Positions 32,101 through 38,120 of a stretch of 38,120 bases of DNA are shown here, piece by piece. Below the pieces are notes generated by a model. That model saw only the letters and a program-made list of their open reading frames with translations, had not been told where the DNA came from and did not search any database. Both the position numbers and the translations under genes were made by a program. Source of the DNA: Alphaproteobacteria bacterium (GTDB lineage: Bacteria; Pseudomonadota; Alphaproteobacteria; UBA9219); contig JABDAH010000013.1 of the NCBI GenBank assembly GCA_013289265.1, positions 1 to 38,120 of the forward strand, in the 5' to 3' direction. The stretch's first letter is position 1. The number at the start of each line of letters is the position of its first letter.

Positions 32101-34725
32101 GGGGTTGATTTGCAGATCTAAAAAATTACCCCCGCCATCCGTAAACGTAAATTTAAAATTGCGGGCCGAACCTATTTGTTTGACGTAAACAGATCCTGTG
32201 TAAACCGCAGATGCCACCACAGTTGTACCCGGGCCGGTAAGGTAATGCTGAGCAGTAGTTGAACTTTCTATAATTGAAGTAGCACTCGTTGTTCCATCTA
32301 ACCCCGTCCCGGCGCCCGGAGTGACTGTAGCGTTGATGCCTCCCCAAAATCCGCTTTGGGTTAGGGCCGTAGAATATTTTATCAAATTTGTTGCGGCAGG
32401 TTCGATGAGGGTTCCGGAATTAACCCAGCTGCTGCCGTTATAAGTATAGTTGGTGCGCGCTACACCGGTAGTGGCATATTGCAATGTGCCGCTGCTGTCA
32501 AAATAAGTGCCGCTGAGCGTTTCGCTGAACACGTCCGCGCTGCGGGCGATAGAGGCGCTGAGTGTGGGAACATAAGAGGTTAGGTTTGCTCCAGATTCCA
32601 GCTGTGCGCCCCAAATATAAGCATATTCTCCACTTGTGACATTTCCTCCGATCGTATCTATAAGATGCATCCCAAAATTTTGCGCATTGGGGACACTGGA
32701 AAATGTAACGGTAGCCACAACACGGTAAATTCCATTACCTACATTCTGTATGCTGCTGGATACTAACGAACCGGTACCAACTGCATTTGCCGTTAACGTC
32801 ATATCAGACAAATGAATATATACACCTGCAGCATTGGCGATATTATCAGCAAGTTGAAGTGTAATATATGGCACAGTTCCGGCCTTAACAAAACACGACA
32901 AGGTATAATTTGTTGAGGCGCTTATCGTAGCGGCTTCGTATATAGTGGATGTGTTTGATGAAGCGGTTGCGGTAATTTGGTTCATCGAAACCGTACCATC
33001 GGGAGCTGTGGCTGCTGCTCCTGTGGCTGTTACCGAACCTTTTATCCATGCTGCGTTTGTCATAGCGGTGGAGTAAGTAACTAAATTCGTCGCGGCTGCT
33101 TCGATAAGGGTGCCCGAATTAACCCAGCTGCTGCCGTTATAGGTATAATTTGTACGCGCAACGCCGGTGGTTGCGTATTGCAAGGTGCCGCTACTGTCAA
33201 AATAAGTGCCGCTGGTTTTGATATTGTAAAGGTCGGCATTGCGGGTGACGGCAACGCTTGTTGTGGCGATGACAGAGGTTGCATAGGATGTTTGTTCATA
33301 TTGCGGCATGCCAATGCGAATGGTCATATCAACCGCACCGGCTCCAGTAACATTTATTTGAACATATGGAATGACATTTGTAGTTGAAGCGTCATTGATC
33401 GTACCACTGGCGGTATAAGGCTGTGTTGATAGGTTGCCTGAGGGAAGGGTTCCAATAGTATTTAGGCCTACAACGGTGACAGGGTTAGACCCGTAGCCCA
33501 ACGAATTAACAAGCTGTACCGAAGTCACATTGGATAATGTTCCCGCTGATAATTTTAGGTAAGAAGAAAGAGTCCAGGTTTGCCCGTTCGATGCGGCAAT
33601 ACCATTCAATGATTCAAATAGAACCGTCATCGAACGCGCCCCGACCGCGGTTCCTGTCAGGTGCATATCGACGTAATTAATGCCGTTTTCAGTTCCGGTT
33701 CCGCTAACTGCCCAACTCAAGCCACCACCATTTGCCGCTGACCAATTGGTTGGTAGGGTGCCGGGGCTGCCGGCTGCTGCACCGCTCATTGTGTTGTTGC
33801 GGATTTGGTTCGTCGCTGCAGGCTCCACTAACGTACCAGAATTGACCCAAGAGCTGCCATTATATGTATAGCTATTGGTTCGCGCAGCACCACTTGCCGC
33901 TGTCGTCAATGTCCCGCTGCTGTTAAAGTAAGTTGCGATCGCGCCGCTACGGCTGACAAAGGTTTCGTAGGCCGTTAGATAAAAAGGTGCAGTTGGTGTA
34001 TAGTTTGACGATGTTGTAACCGCGCGACTGACCCAAGCTTGGTAAGCTGTGTTCAAATAAAACGGTATAAGATTACTGGTGTAATTGGTGGGGCCAGTGA
34101 CGGCGCGGCTAACCCAGGCCTGATAGGCTGTATTCAGATAAAACGGTGCCAGCGTACTGGTGTAATTGGTGGGGCCAGTGACGGCGCGGCTAACCCATGC
34201 CTCATACCCTGTGTTTAAATAAAAAGGTTGGAGTGTACTGGTGTAATTCGTGGGCCCTGTAACCGCGCGGCTGCTCCAGCTTTGACCCTGACTGCTATCC
34301 AGGTAAAAAGGCGGGGCTGTTGAGGTAAACGAACTGGTGCCGGTGCGCGTAAAGCTTCCGCTGACACCGGTAATAAAATTGGCAATGCCGCTATAGGTTG
34401 TGCCAACGCTCGTGTCACAGGTTGTATTGCTGTTGACGTAATATTTATCGTTATAAAAATCGAGATCGAGCGCCGCGCAACCATGTGTCGACTGCAGACC
34501 AGACCAGAAAGGCGGTTGAACATATTGCGCGTTAGCGGTGGCGGGAAAAAAGAAGGATGCGAGAAGAAATACAATGAAGCAGACCAGAACAATGCCCCTC
34601 TCCTCGCTGGAGGGGATAGGGGTGGGGGCCATCCATTGTTCCGAACATTCGGATTGCGGAGCTCCCCCCTCCCTAGCCCTCCCCGCGAGGGGGAGGGAAT
34701 ACCCGCATGTCTTCGTCGAAATCAT
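29191..34725 (-). CDS. Giant secreted protein with six phage-fibre-like modules and a LamG-like C-terminus
   Basis: About 1,844 residues. After an N-terminal extension there is a signal peptide (hydrophobic VLVCFIVFLLASFFF, then ATANA before QYVQ). Five 27-residue repeats (RAVTGPTNYTS...FYLNTAYQAWVS) follow. Then come six modules of about 230-243 residues. Each opens with TYFDSSGTLQYATTGVART, continues with NSGTLIEPAATNL, contains a jelly-roll-like carbohydrate-binding stretch (APDGT..., ...VKAG) and closes with WGAQLEA...TSYIPT...RAADVF. The C-terminus resembles LamG domains and ends RLTYIPIRQ. This module-plus-LamG layout is well known once per protein in phage tail fibres; here it is multiplied. 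The ATG at 34725 overlaps the upstream gene's stop (TGATG). An alternative start is the ATG at 34632, after an inserted palindromic element. A surface adhesin is inferred. Confidence 0.8.
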   Translation of the reverse strand: MISTKTCGYSLPLAGRAREGGAPQSECSEQWMAPTPIPSSEERGIVLVCFIVFLLASFFFPATANAQYVQPPFWSGLQSTHGCAALDLDFYNDKYYVNSNTTCDTSVGTTYSGIANFITGVSGSFTRTGTSSFTSTAPPFYLDSSQGQSWSSRAVTGPTNYTSTLQPFYLNTGYEAWVSRAVTGPTNYTSTLAPFYLNTAYQAWVSRAVTGPTNYTSNLIPFYLNTAYQAWVSRAVTTSSNYTPTAPFYLTAYETFVSRSGAIATYFNSSGTLTTAASGAARTNSYTYNGSSWVNSGTLVEPAATNQIRNNTMSGAAAGSPGTLPTNWSAANGGGLSWAVSGTGTENGINYVDMHLTGTAVGARSMTVLFESLNGIAASNGQTWTLSSYLKLSAGTLSNVTSVQLVNSLGYGSNPVTVVGLNTIGTLPSGNLSTQPYTASGTINDASTTNVIPYVQINVTGAGAVDMTIRIGMPQYEQTSYATSVIATTSVAVTRNADLYNIKTSGTYFDSSGTLQYATTGVARTNYTYNGSSWVNSGTLIEAAATNLVTYSTAMTNAAWIKGSVTATGAAATAPDGTVSMNQITATASSNTSTIYEAATISASTNYTLSCFVKAGTVPYITLQLADNIANAAGVYIHLSDMTLTANAVGTGSLVSSSIQNVGNGIYRVVATVTFSSVPNAQNFGMHLIDTIGGNVTSGEYAYIWGAQLESGANLTSYVPTLSASIARSADVFSETLSGTYFDSSGTLQYATTGVARTNYTYNGSSWVNSGTLIEPAATNLIKYSTALTQSGFWGGINATVTPGAGTGLDGTTSATSIIESSTTAQHYLTGPGTTVVASAVYTGSVYVKQIGSARNFKFTFTDGGGNFLDLQINPATAAIVSGPTYTTASAAYSNASYVGTLLPNGWIKVSFTFTNNTSTTIAPSYALASGASFNYAGDGSSGLYVWGLQLEAGSYATSYIPTNSNATFARAADVFSDTLSGTYFDSSGTMQYATTSVARTNYTYNGGSWVNSGTLIEPAATNLLSPSQGKFSSWSYGSYITSIVDNTIAAPDGTTTASTVTTNTTGASNWSNPTTCPTITAGSSYTASMFLKAGTASTFQIEAGKSDGTDGATIRGSLASGTITSTFSNTSGTYVSSGIQALANSWYRVWVTFQTATSTTGCIVFSGAATGTINIWGAQVEATAYPTSYVPTVSANVTRAADVFSETTSGTYSNSSGVLQYATTSAARTNYTYNGSSWINSGTILEPAATNLEKYSTAISAWGAPVNINVTGGQTSPDGTVNASLIARAALGSSSYVQSFDLSSNPAVNASATYSIYAKAGANAHKILLRLQGTYPDRADVLFDLNVGTVIDSSATSYTILGTSITPVGGGWYRCSVSAYIANTAAGGILVSPTSATAAHAAEGNDGVLDDAYVWGAQLEATPFITSYVPTAMGAFARSADVFTAPRGGTYFNTSGVMKMATADTPRMDHSPVSPYASEGILIEEARTNMVTSSQNIFAFNTGLTTAAVPNVTSPDGTTDAWTLTQIGASGTDSRKQQNFVVADDSTTYTASVYIAKTVGTPSTYPSLNLGLVGGTVLGRVVALNTQTGAYVTNGTASVQNAGNFWRVSLSLTNNATGNTTLYVEFYPAWNSSGTTSQSTISGGSAVFFGPQVEAASFATSYIPTYSAGSLTRPQDSFILPLPGIWFNSSAGTFISRFQTFDTASSASNNRRHVWAIADAGYVPTSAQRLAVRAVNQATENAPAGVIGDGTTVFDIPPASTIAANTFGNVALAYSSSSIPGAGVSFNGAATVTSAHACTPDTSSGLAIGGFTSGTTRQLDGYITRLTYIPIRQSDSSLPSYSQ
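30270..33990 (-). repeat. Six long tandem modules within the giant protein gene
   Basis: The near-identical DNA around GAATTAACCCAGCTG recurs at 31001, 31688, 32417, 33116 and 33839, spacings of 687, 729, 699 and 723 bases, all multiples of three. A more diverged sixth copy begins near 30280. The boundary linkers are far more conserved at DNA level than the module interiors, which points to recombination or gene conversion at the linkers. Confidence 0.8.
33960..34325 (-). repeat. 81-bp tandem repeat array encoding 27-residue units
   Basis: The segment GTAATTGGTGGGGCC recurs at 34081 and 34162, and as GTAATTCGTGGGCCC at 34243, an exact 81-base period, with more degenerate units on both sides (about five units in total). 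The period is a multiple of three, so units can be gained or lost without breaking the frame. Confidence 0.85.
34595..34697. repeat. 103-bp palindromic element inserted in the 5' coding end of the giant gene
   Basis: Imperfect complementary arms of about 36-40 bases (34595-34630 and 34659-34697), each G/C-run rich and each with its own small hairpin (CCTCGCTGGAGG; CCTCCCCGCGAGGGGGAGG), flank a short centre. This is the look of the abundant CCCTC-type interspersed palindromes whose translation gives LPLAGR-like peptides. It keeps the frame open between the ATG at 34725 and the signal peptide, adding residues such as SLPLAGRAREGG. Confidence 0.7.
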
Positions 34726-35309
34726 CAATATCCCGGCGTCTCTGCGATGAATACCAGGCTGCCAACGCGCACAAAGGAAAAGACAGTCATTTTTGTATCA
34801 GTCGTCGCGCCGTGGTTCGGTGGGTACTTAAAGGTCACCACGTCAGGTGATGATTGAGAGAAGCTGCAAGTGCCGGATGTTGTGCCCTCGACGACCAGCG
34901 TATAGCTACCGCCGCCTGTCGCACCCTGACCGCTGACCATATTGCTAAAAGTAAAGGAACCGCAACTGGCCGTGGTGTACTGAACATTGCCTAGCGACCA
35001 ATCAATGGTCGTGGAGGAACCTGCATTATAGGCGCGGGAATAAATGGTGCCGGAGACATCCAGCGCTGTGTTGGCTGACGCGCTGGTTGTGCCAATCGAG
35101 ACGGTATTTGCTACAAAGGGATTGGCGCGGGTCCAGACGCTGCCGGTACACTGCATAATAGTATCCCAGTCGGTGGCATTTTGTCCGGTCGTGCAAGGAC
35201 CTCCGACGGTGTAAGCTTCAGCCGCATCGGCTCTGCCGGTTGAGCCAATCAGGGCAATTCCAAGCAATAATACAAGAGCGAGAAATTGAAATTTAGGTAG
35301 GTATTTCAT
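34725..35309 (-). CDS. Small exported fibre-like protein
   Basis: From the ATG at 35309 the product has 194 residues with a clear signal peptide: MKYLPKFQF, a hydrophobic core LALVLLLGIALIG, then ADA before AEAYTVGG. The mature part has a short Cys-containing segment (CTTGQNATDWDTIMQCTGSVWTRAN), a beta-rich centre and a C-terminal domain with CGSFTFSNMVSG, SYTLVVEGTTSGTCSFS and a final TVFSFVRVGSLVFIAETPGY. That ending resembles the tips of phage tail-fibre-like bacterial proteins I have seen. Its stop overlaps the start of the giant gene, so the two are probably co-translated and may work together at the cell surface. I chose 35309 over the upstream start (35327) because the signal peptide begins there. 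Confidence 0.75.
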   Translation of the reverse strand: MKYLPKFQFLALVLLLGIALIGSTGRADAAEAYTVGGPCTTGQNATDWDTIMQCTGSVWTRANPFVANTVSIGTTSASANTALDVSGTIYSRAYNAGSSTTIDWSLGNVQYTTASCGSFTFSNMVSGQGATGGGSYTLVVEGTTSGTCSFSQSSPDVVTFKYPPNHGATTDTKMTVFSFVRVGSLVFIAETPGY

Positions 35310-35402
35310 GGCTACACCGCGCGGCAACGGCAGGTTTAAAGGAACCTTCTGCCTCTGCCGGAAGTATGCCGCCGCCTCGTGGGGAAGGTCAATTGATTCG
35401 AC

Positions 35403-35442
35403 ACAAAAGAAAACCCCGTGGGGAGGGGGCTCCCACGGGGTT
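35403..35442 (-). terminator. Rho-independent terminator after the peptidoglycan-binding protein gene
   Basis: An 11-bp perfect stem (AACCCCGTGGG at 35412-35422 with its complement at 35432-35442) is followed on the minus strand by TTTTCTTTTG. It lies 17 bases after the stop of the gene ending at 35459 and separates it from the small fibre-like gene, so the latter needs its own promoter in 35310-35402. Confidence 0.85.
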
Positions 35443-35458
35443 ATTGGAAAGACTGGCT

Positions 35459-36265
35459 TTAAATGTGGGCTAGCCTGTCATTCTCATAACGCCAGACGTC
35501 ATACGTTGATAAACCGCCAGCGACATAGGCTTCCGGAAAGCTGATGAGCAGGGCGTTATCCGCCACATGCGCCTCGACATTACCAGTGCAATTGCCGATC
35601 TCATGCGGGTTACTGAACGTGCCGTCATTATGGATGGTAAGCAGATAGCTCTTGTATGCGCAGGCGCCGTCACCGTGATAGGCGGTGAAAATAACTGCGT
35701 CCTCATTGTTCATCGCAAAAGTTTTCGAGACGCGCAGCAACTGCGGCTGGTTATTGGCGAACAGAACCGGATGACCATTGAGGGTCACTGCATAATGCCG
35801 TAGCGAGCCGCGGTCATCTTCATTGACGCTCAGTTGGGCATAACGGCTTGGAATTTCCTGCGAGCGCACATAATGCCAGCGCGTATCCCACACCACAGGC
35901 ACTGTGGCCAAGACAAGCTGATTGCCATACGCCATATTATAGGTGCCTACATCTGCGCGGGGCGCGTAATAGGCTGGCTGAAACGCTACGTAATCTTTAT
36001 GTTCCAACAGGCTAAAAGTTTCAGGTGTTAGTTGACCTGTTGCGGCGAGGCCTTTGGCGCGCTGAAAATCTTTAATTGCGCTTTGTGTCACGGGGCCCAT
36101 CGCGCCGTCGTAACGGCCGACATAATAACCAAGGCTCGCTAAACGCATTTGCGCAGTTCGCACAACATCATCATTGTTAGTAGCGCTTGCAGGTGACGAA
36201 GAGAGGCCAAAGCCGAGAGCAAGCACGGCACAGGTCAGCGCCGTAGCGCGTAAAGCATTCTTCAT
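35459..36265 (-). CDS. Secreted protein with N-terminal peptidoglycan-binding domain
   Basis: From the ATG at 36265 the product has 268 residues. A signal peptide (MKNALRATALTCAVLALGFGLSS, then ASA) leads into a PG_binding_1 domain at about residues 30-90: VRTAQMRLASLGYYVGRYDGAMGPVTQSAIKDFQ, then TGQLTPETFSLL. The remaining 170 residues are beta-rich with four Cys and do not match a family I know (FAMNNEDAVIFTAYHGDGACAYKSYLLTIHNDG). The upstream in-frame start adds only five residues and is less likely. A strong terminator follows. It probably sits in the periplasm bound to murein. Confidence 0.82.
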   Translation of the reverse strand: MKNALRATALTCAVLALGFGLSSSPASATNNDDVVRTAQMRLASLGYYVGRYDGAMGPVTQSAIKDFQRAKGLAATGQLTPETFSLLEHKDYVAFQPAYYAPRADVGTYNMAYGNQLVLATVPVVWDTRWHYVRSQEIPSRYAQLSVNEDDRGSLRHYAVTLNGHPVLFANNQPQLLRVSKTFAMNNEDAVIFTAYHGDGACAYKSYLLTIHNDGTFSNPHEIGNCTGNVEAHVADNALLISFPEAYVAGGLSTYDVWRYENDRLAHI

Positions 36266-36374
36266 ATAAACAGCTCCCAAAATGATGATTGTTAGAAAGG
36301 ACTTCGGTTGTTGAATGTCCTCAGGCTAACAGACGAATCTTTCGATATCCTTAAGCTAAACAAATGCCTGCGGC

Positions 36375-36395
36375 ACTGCGCTTTCTTTGCGCAGT
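36375..36395. terminator. Hairpin between the Ig-like protein gene and the peptidoglycan-binding protein gene
   Basis: ACTGCGC (36375-36381) and GCGCAGT (36389-36395) pair perfectly around TTTCTTT, with a looser outer CCTG/CAGG pair. It lies 48 bases beyond the stop of the gene ending at 36443. There is no immediate T-run on the minus strand, so it is a modest terminator candidate. The rest of this 177-base gap shows nothing else I can name. Confidence 0.4.
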
Positions 36396-36442
36396 CCACA
36401 GGTCATTAATTCTTTGTTTGTAATTTTTGGAAGGGTAGACGG

Positions 36443-38120
36443 CTAGTCTATATTGGCGCCGTTAATGCTATTGCCGGTGCCGCCATCGCTGACAATCGTA
36501 TAATTACCTGTGATGGTCAGGTTATTGTTGCTTCCTATGATACTGATCAGAAGTGTGCTGCCGGGTGCCGCTGCAGCCGTTACATTCGCATTACCGCTCA
36601 TGGTCAAGTGGTTATTTGTGCCATTGACGGCGAAGCTATAAGTACCGCTGATAACGATGCTGTTATTGTTACCGTTGACAGACAGACAGTTACTGACGCC
36701 GCTAAATGCGATGCTGTTATGATCGCCATTCAGAATAGCCTTGTTGCCGACACCGCCCATAGCTAACGAACCATGATTGCCGGTTACATTAAAGCTCTGA
36801 TAGGCGCCGCTGGTTGCATAGCCACTGCCCGATGCAAAGTTTGCAAGCGTAGGAGTGCTTGCCAGACCGCAATAATCTGCCGATGGCGGATTTACATTGA
36901 TAACAATTTGCGCGGGTGTTGTGCCGCCGGGGCCTGTGCAAGTCAGACCGTAAGTCGTAGTCGGCGAGCCAGCAGGAATAACGGATTGTGTGTTCGTTCC
37001 GCTAAAAGCTTTTGGGCCCGGCCATACCGTGTCGCCGTCATCAGCTGTTGCGGTACATGTCTTGGCGTGTGTGACCGTCCAACTTAGATTTATGCTGTCG
37101 CCTGCAGTGATATTGGTCGAGCTTGCCGTCAATGTAACAGTCGGCGCAGGCGGTTGTGGACTTACTTGAATGTCGACATGTGCGTTTGTTGTGCCGCCCA
37201 AACCTGTGCAGCTCAGACTATAAGTGGTGACAGGTGAAAGAGCAGGAATGACGGATTGCCCGCCGCTCAAATTCTTCGCGCCTGACCATTGCTGATTGCC
37301 ATCATTCGTTGTCGCTGTGCAGGACGAAGCATTGGTCGTCGTCCATGTCAGCTTTACAGGATCGCCCATTGTCACATCGGTCGGAGTTGCCGTTAGGGTA
37401 ACCGTCGGAATTGCAATTTTTGGTGTGACATTAATGGAAACTTGAGCCGAGGTTGTACCAGCAGGACCCGTGCATGTGAGGGCATAGGTCAATTTGGATG
37501 AGCCAGTTGGGGTAACGGACTGAGCATGAGTTCCGGAATAATCCTTGGGGCCTGACCATTGCAGATTACCATCATCAGCCGAAGCTGTGCATGACTTCGC
37601 GTTTGTTACCACCCATGTCAGTGTTACAGCATCGCCAAGTGAAATATTTGTCGAGCTTGCCGCCAAAGTGACGGTAGGCGCACCGATTGTAGGACATGCA
37701 CCGCCGGTATCCAAACTGCAGGAAGGCGTTCCAGCCAGCCATGAAATCAGGTTGGTATGCGTATCTTTGACGCCAGTGAAGGTAACGGTTTCGTATTCTG
37801 TAAAAGGGTGATTATTGAACACATCGCGGCAGGTGAATGTTGCCGTAGCAATTACGGTTGGAGTTCCAAGGAATGGCGCATAACCAAGCCAGATGGTTTG
37901 AGGAAAAGTACGAGCAGGTTCCGTTGAAATATTTGTGACCACAAATTGATGAGCATTACAGCTGGGGTCATACGGAATGGTGTATACCGCAGCCATTGGC
38001 GGCACACATTCGGCGAAAGATATAGCAGCCGGAGGATGGGCATTAAATTGCTGCCAATCGTTTGGGGCGCCAAAAGGTACAAATGGGGATGAGCTGCCAG
38101 CAATGCTGTTGTAAACATAA
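36443..38120 (-). CDS. Ig-like repeat protein with DUF3060-like C-terminus, partial (runs off right edge)
   Basis: The frame is open from the right window edge to a stop at 36443, at least 558 residues, so the true start is outside. The N-terminal visible part has a Cys-containing domain (YDPSCNAHQFVVTNIS, then FTCRDVFNNHPF). Three tandem Ig-like repeats of about 88 residues follow (each PTVTLTASSTNI-x-GD...LTW...CTA, ending YxLTCTGPGGTT). The C-terminal 130 residues are a glycine/asparagine beta-repeat (GNHGSLAMGGVGNKAILNG, VNGNNNSIVISG, IGSNNNLTITG) like DUF3060 or short beta-helices. There is no catalytic motif. A surface or secreted adhesin-type role is inferred from architecture and from the neighbouring secreted proteins. 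Confidence 0.75.
   Translation of the reverse strand, partial: YVYNSIAGSSSPFVPFGAPNDWQQFNAHPPAAISFAECVPPMAAVYTIPYDPSCNAHQFVVTNISTEPARTFPQTIWLGYAPFLGTPTVIATATFTCRDVFNNHPFTEYETVTFTGVKDTHTNLISWLAGTPSCSLDTGGACPTIGAPTVTLAASSTNISLGDAVTLTWVVTNAKSCTASADDGNLQWSGPKDYSGTHAQSVTPTGSSKLTYALTCTGPAGTTSAQVSINVTPKIAIPTVTLTATPTDVTMGDPVKLTWTTTNASSCTATTNDGNQQWSGAKNLSGGQSVIPALSPVTTYSLSCTGLGGTTNAHVDIQVSPQPPAPTVTLTASSTNITAGDSINLSWTVTHAKTCTATADDGDTVWPGPKAFSGTNTQSVIPAGSPTTTYGLTCTGPGGTTPAQIVINVNPPSADYCGLASTPTLANFASGSGYATSGAYQSFNVTGNHGSLAMGGVGNKAILNGDHNSIAFSGVSNCLSVNGNNNSIVISGTYSFAVNGTNNHLTMSGNANVTAAAAPGSTLLISIIGSNNNLTITGNYTIVSDGGTGNSINGANID

Noticed and set aside
33960..34325. CRISPR-like array
   Set aside because: The repeats are 81 bp, directly tandem without unique spacers, and encode in-frame protein repeats of the giant gene.
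29191..38120. A prophage
   Set aside because: Fibre-like modules are present, but no capsid, terminase, portal, tail-tube, lysis or integrase genes are seen, and the proteins carry Sec signal peptides.

Overview
The window looks like a chromosomal segment of a flagellated alphaproteobacterium. The evidence is a ChpT phosphotransferase next to the cell-cycle regulator CtrA, a fliF-fliG-fliH-fliN-flbD-flhA cluster in the order known from Caulobacter-type bacteria, a murA-linked DUF2948 gene, and an infA-maf-yacG cluster ahead of tRNA-Phe. Base composition is moderate, and codon use is not that of Rickettsiales or of high-GC Caulobacter. A Rhodospirillales- or Micavibrio-like lineage is my inference, not a proof.

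Region 1 (1-5556): a lipoprotein cut by the left edge, NAD kinase, then chpT and ctrA facing each other, then fliI-fliJ divergent from ctrA. Perfect CtrA boxes (TTAA-N7-TTAA) lie in front of chpT and between ctrA and fliI. The CtrA phosphorelay, its own feedback and flagellar export therefore appear wired together. An AT-richer orphan gene follows fliJ.

Region 2 (5553-16581): nine minus-strand flagellar genes, read fliF-fliG-fliH-fliN-flbD-flhA-flhF-flhG and a FliK-like gene. They cover the MS ring, switch, export gate, late-gene activator, flagellar placement and probably hook length. Spacing is tight and several genes overlap.

Region 3 (16582-23227): a ROK sugar kinase, a MAPEG membrane protein and NagA (amino-sugar salvage), then the outer-membrane/ribosome group yfgM-like, bamB and der.

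Region 4 (23242-24621): a compact element of about 1.3 kb inserted at tRNA-Thr(GGU). It is bounded by a 38-bp direct repeat that stops exactly at the edge of the anticodon loop. Three copies of a short motif sit inside each end. It carries one predicted zinc metallopeptidase and no integrase.

Region 5 (24676-29120): D-Ala-D-Ala dipeptidase, a small conserved-looking protein, dcd, murA, a DUF2948 gene, infA, maf, yacG and tRNA-Phe(GAA): ordinary housekeeping genes packed with start/stop overlaps.

Region 6 (29191-38120): an accessory surface locus of secreted minus-strand proteins. It has a giant protein of about 1,840 residues with six tandem phage-fibre-like modules and a LamG-like end, a small exported fibre-like protein translationally adjacent to it, a peptidoglycan-binding protein with its own terminator, and an Ig-like repeat protein running off the right edge. 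A palindromic element has inserted in frame just upstream of the giant protein's signal peptide.
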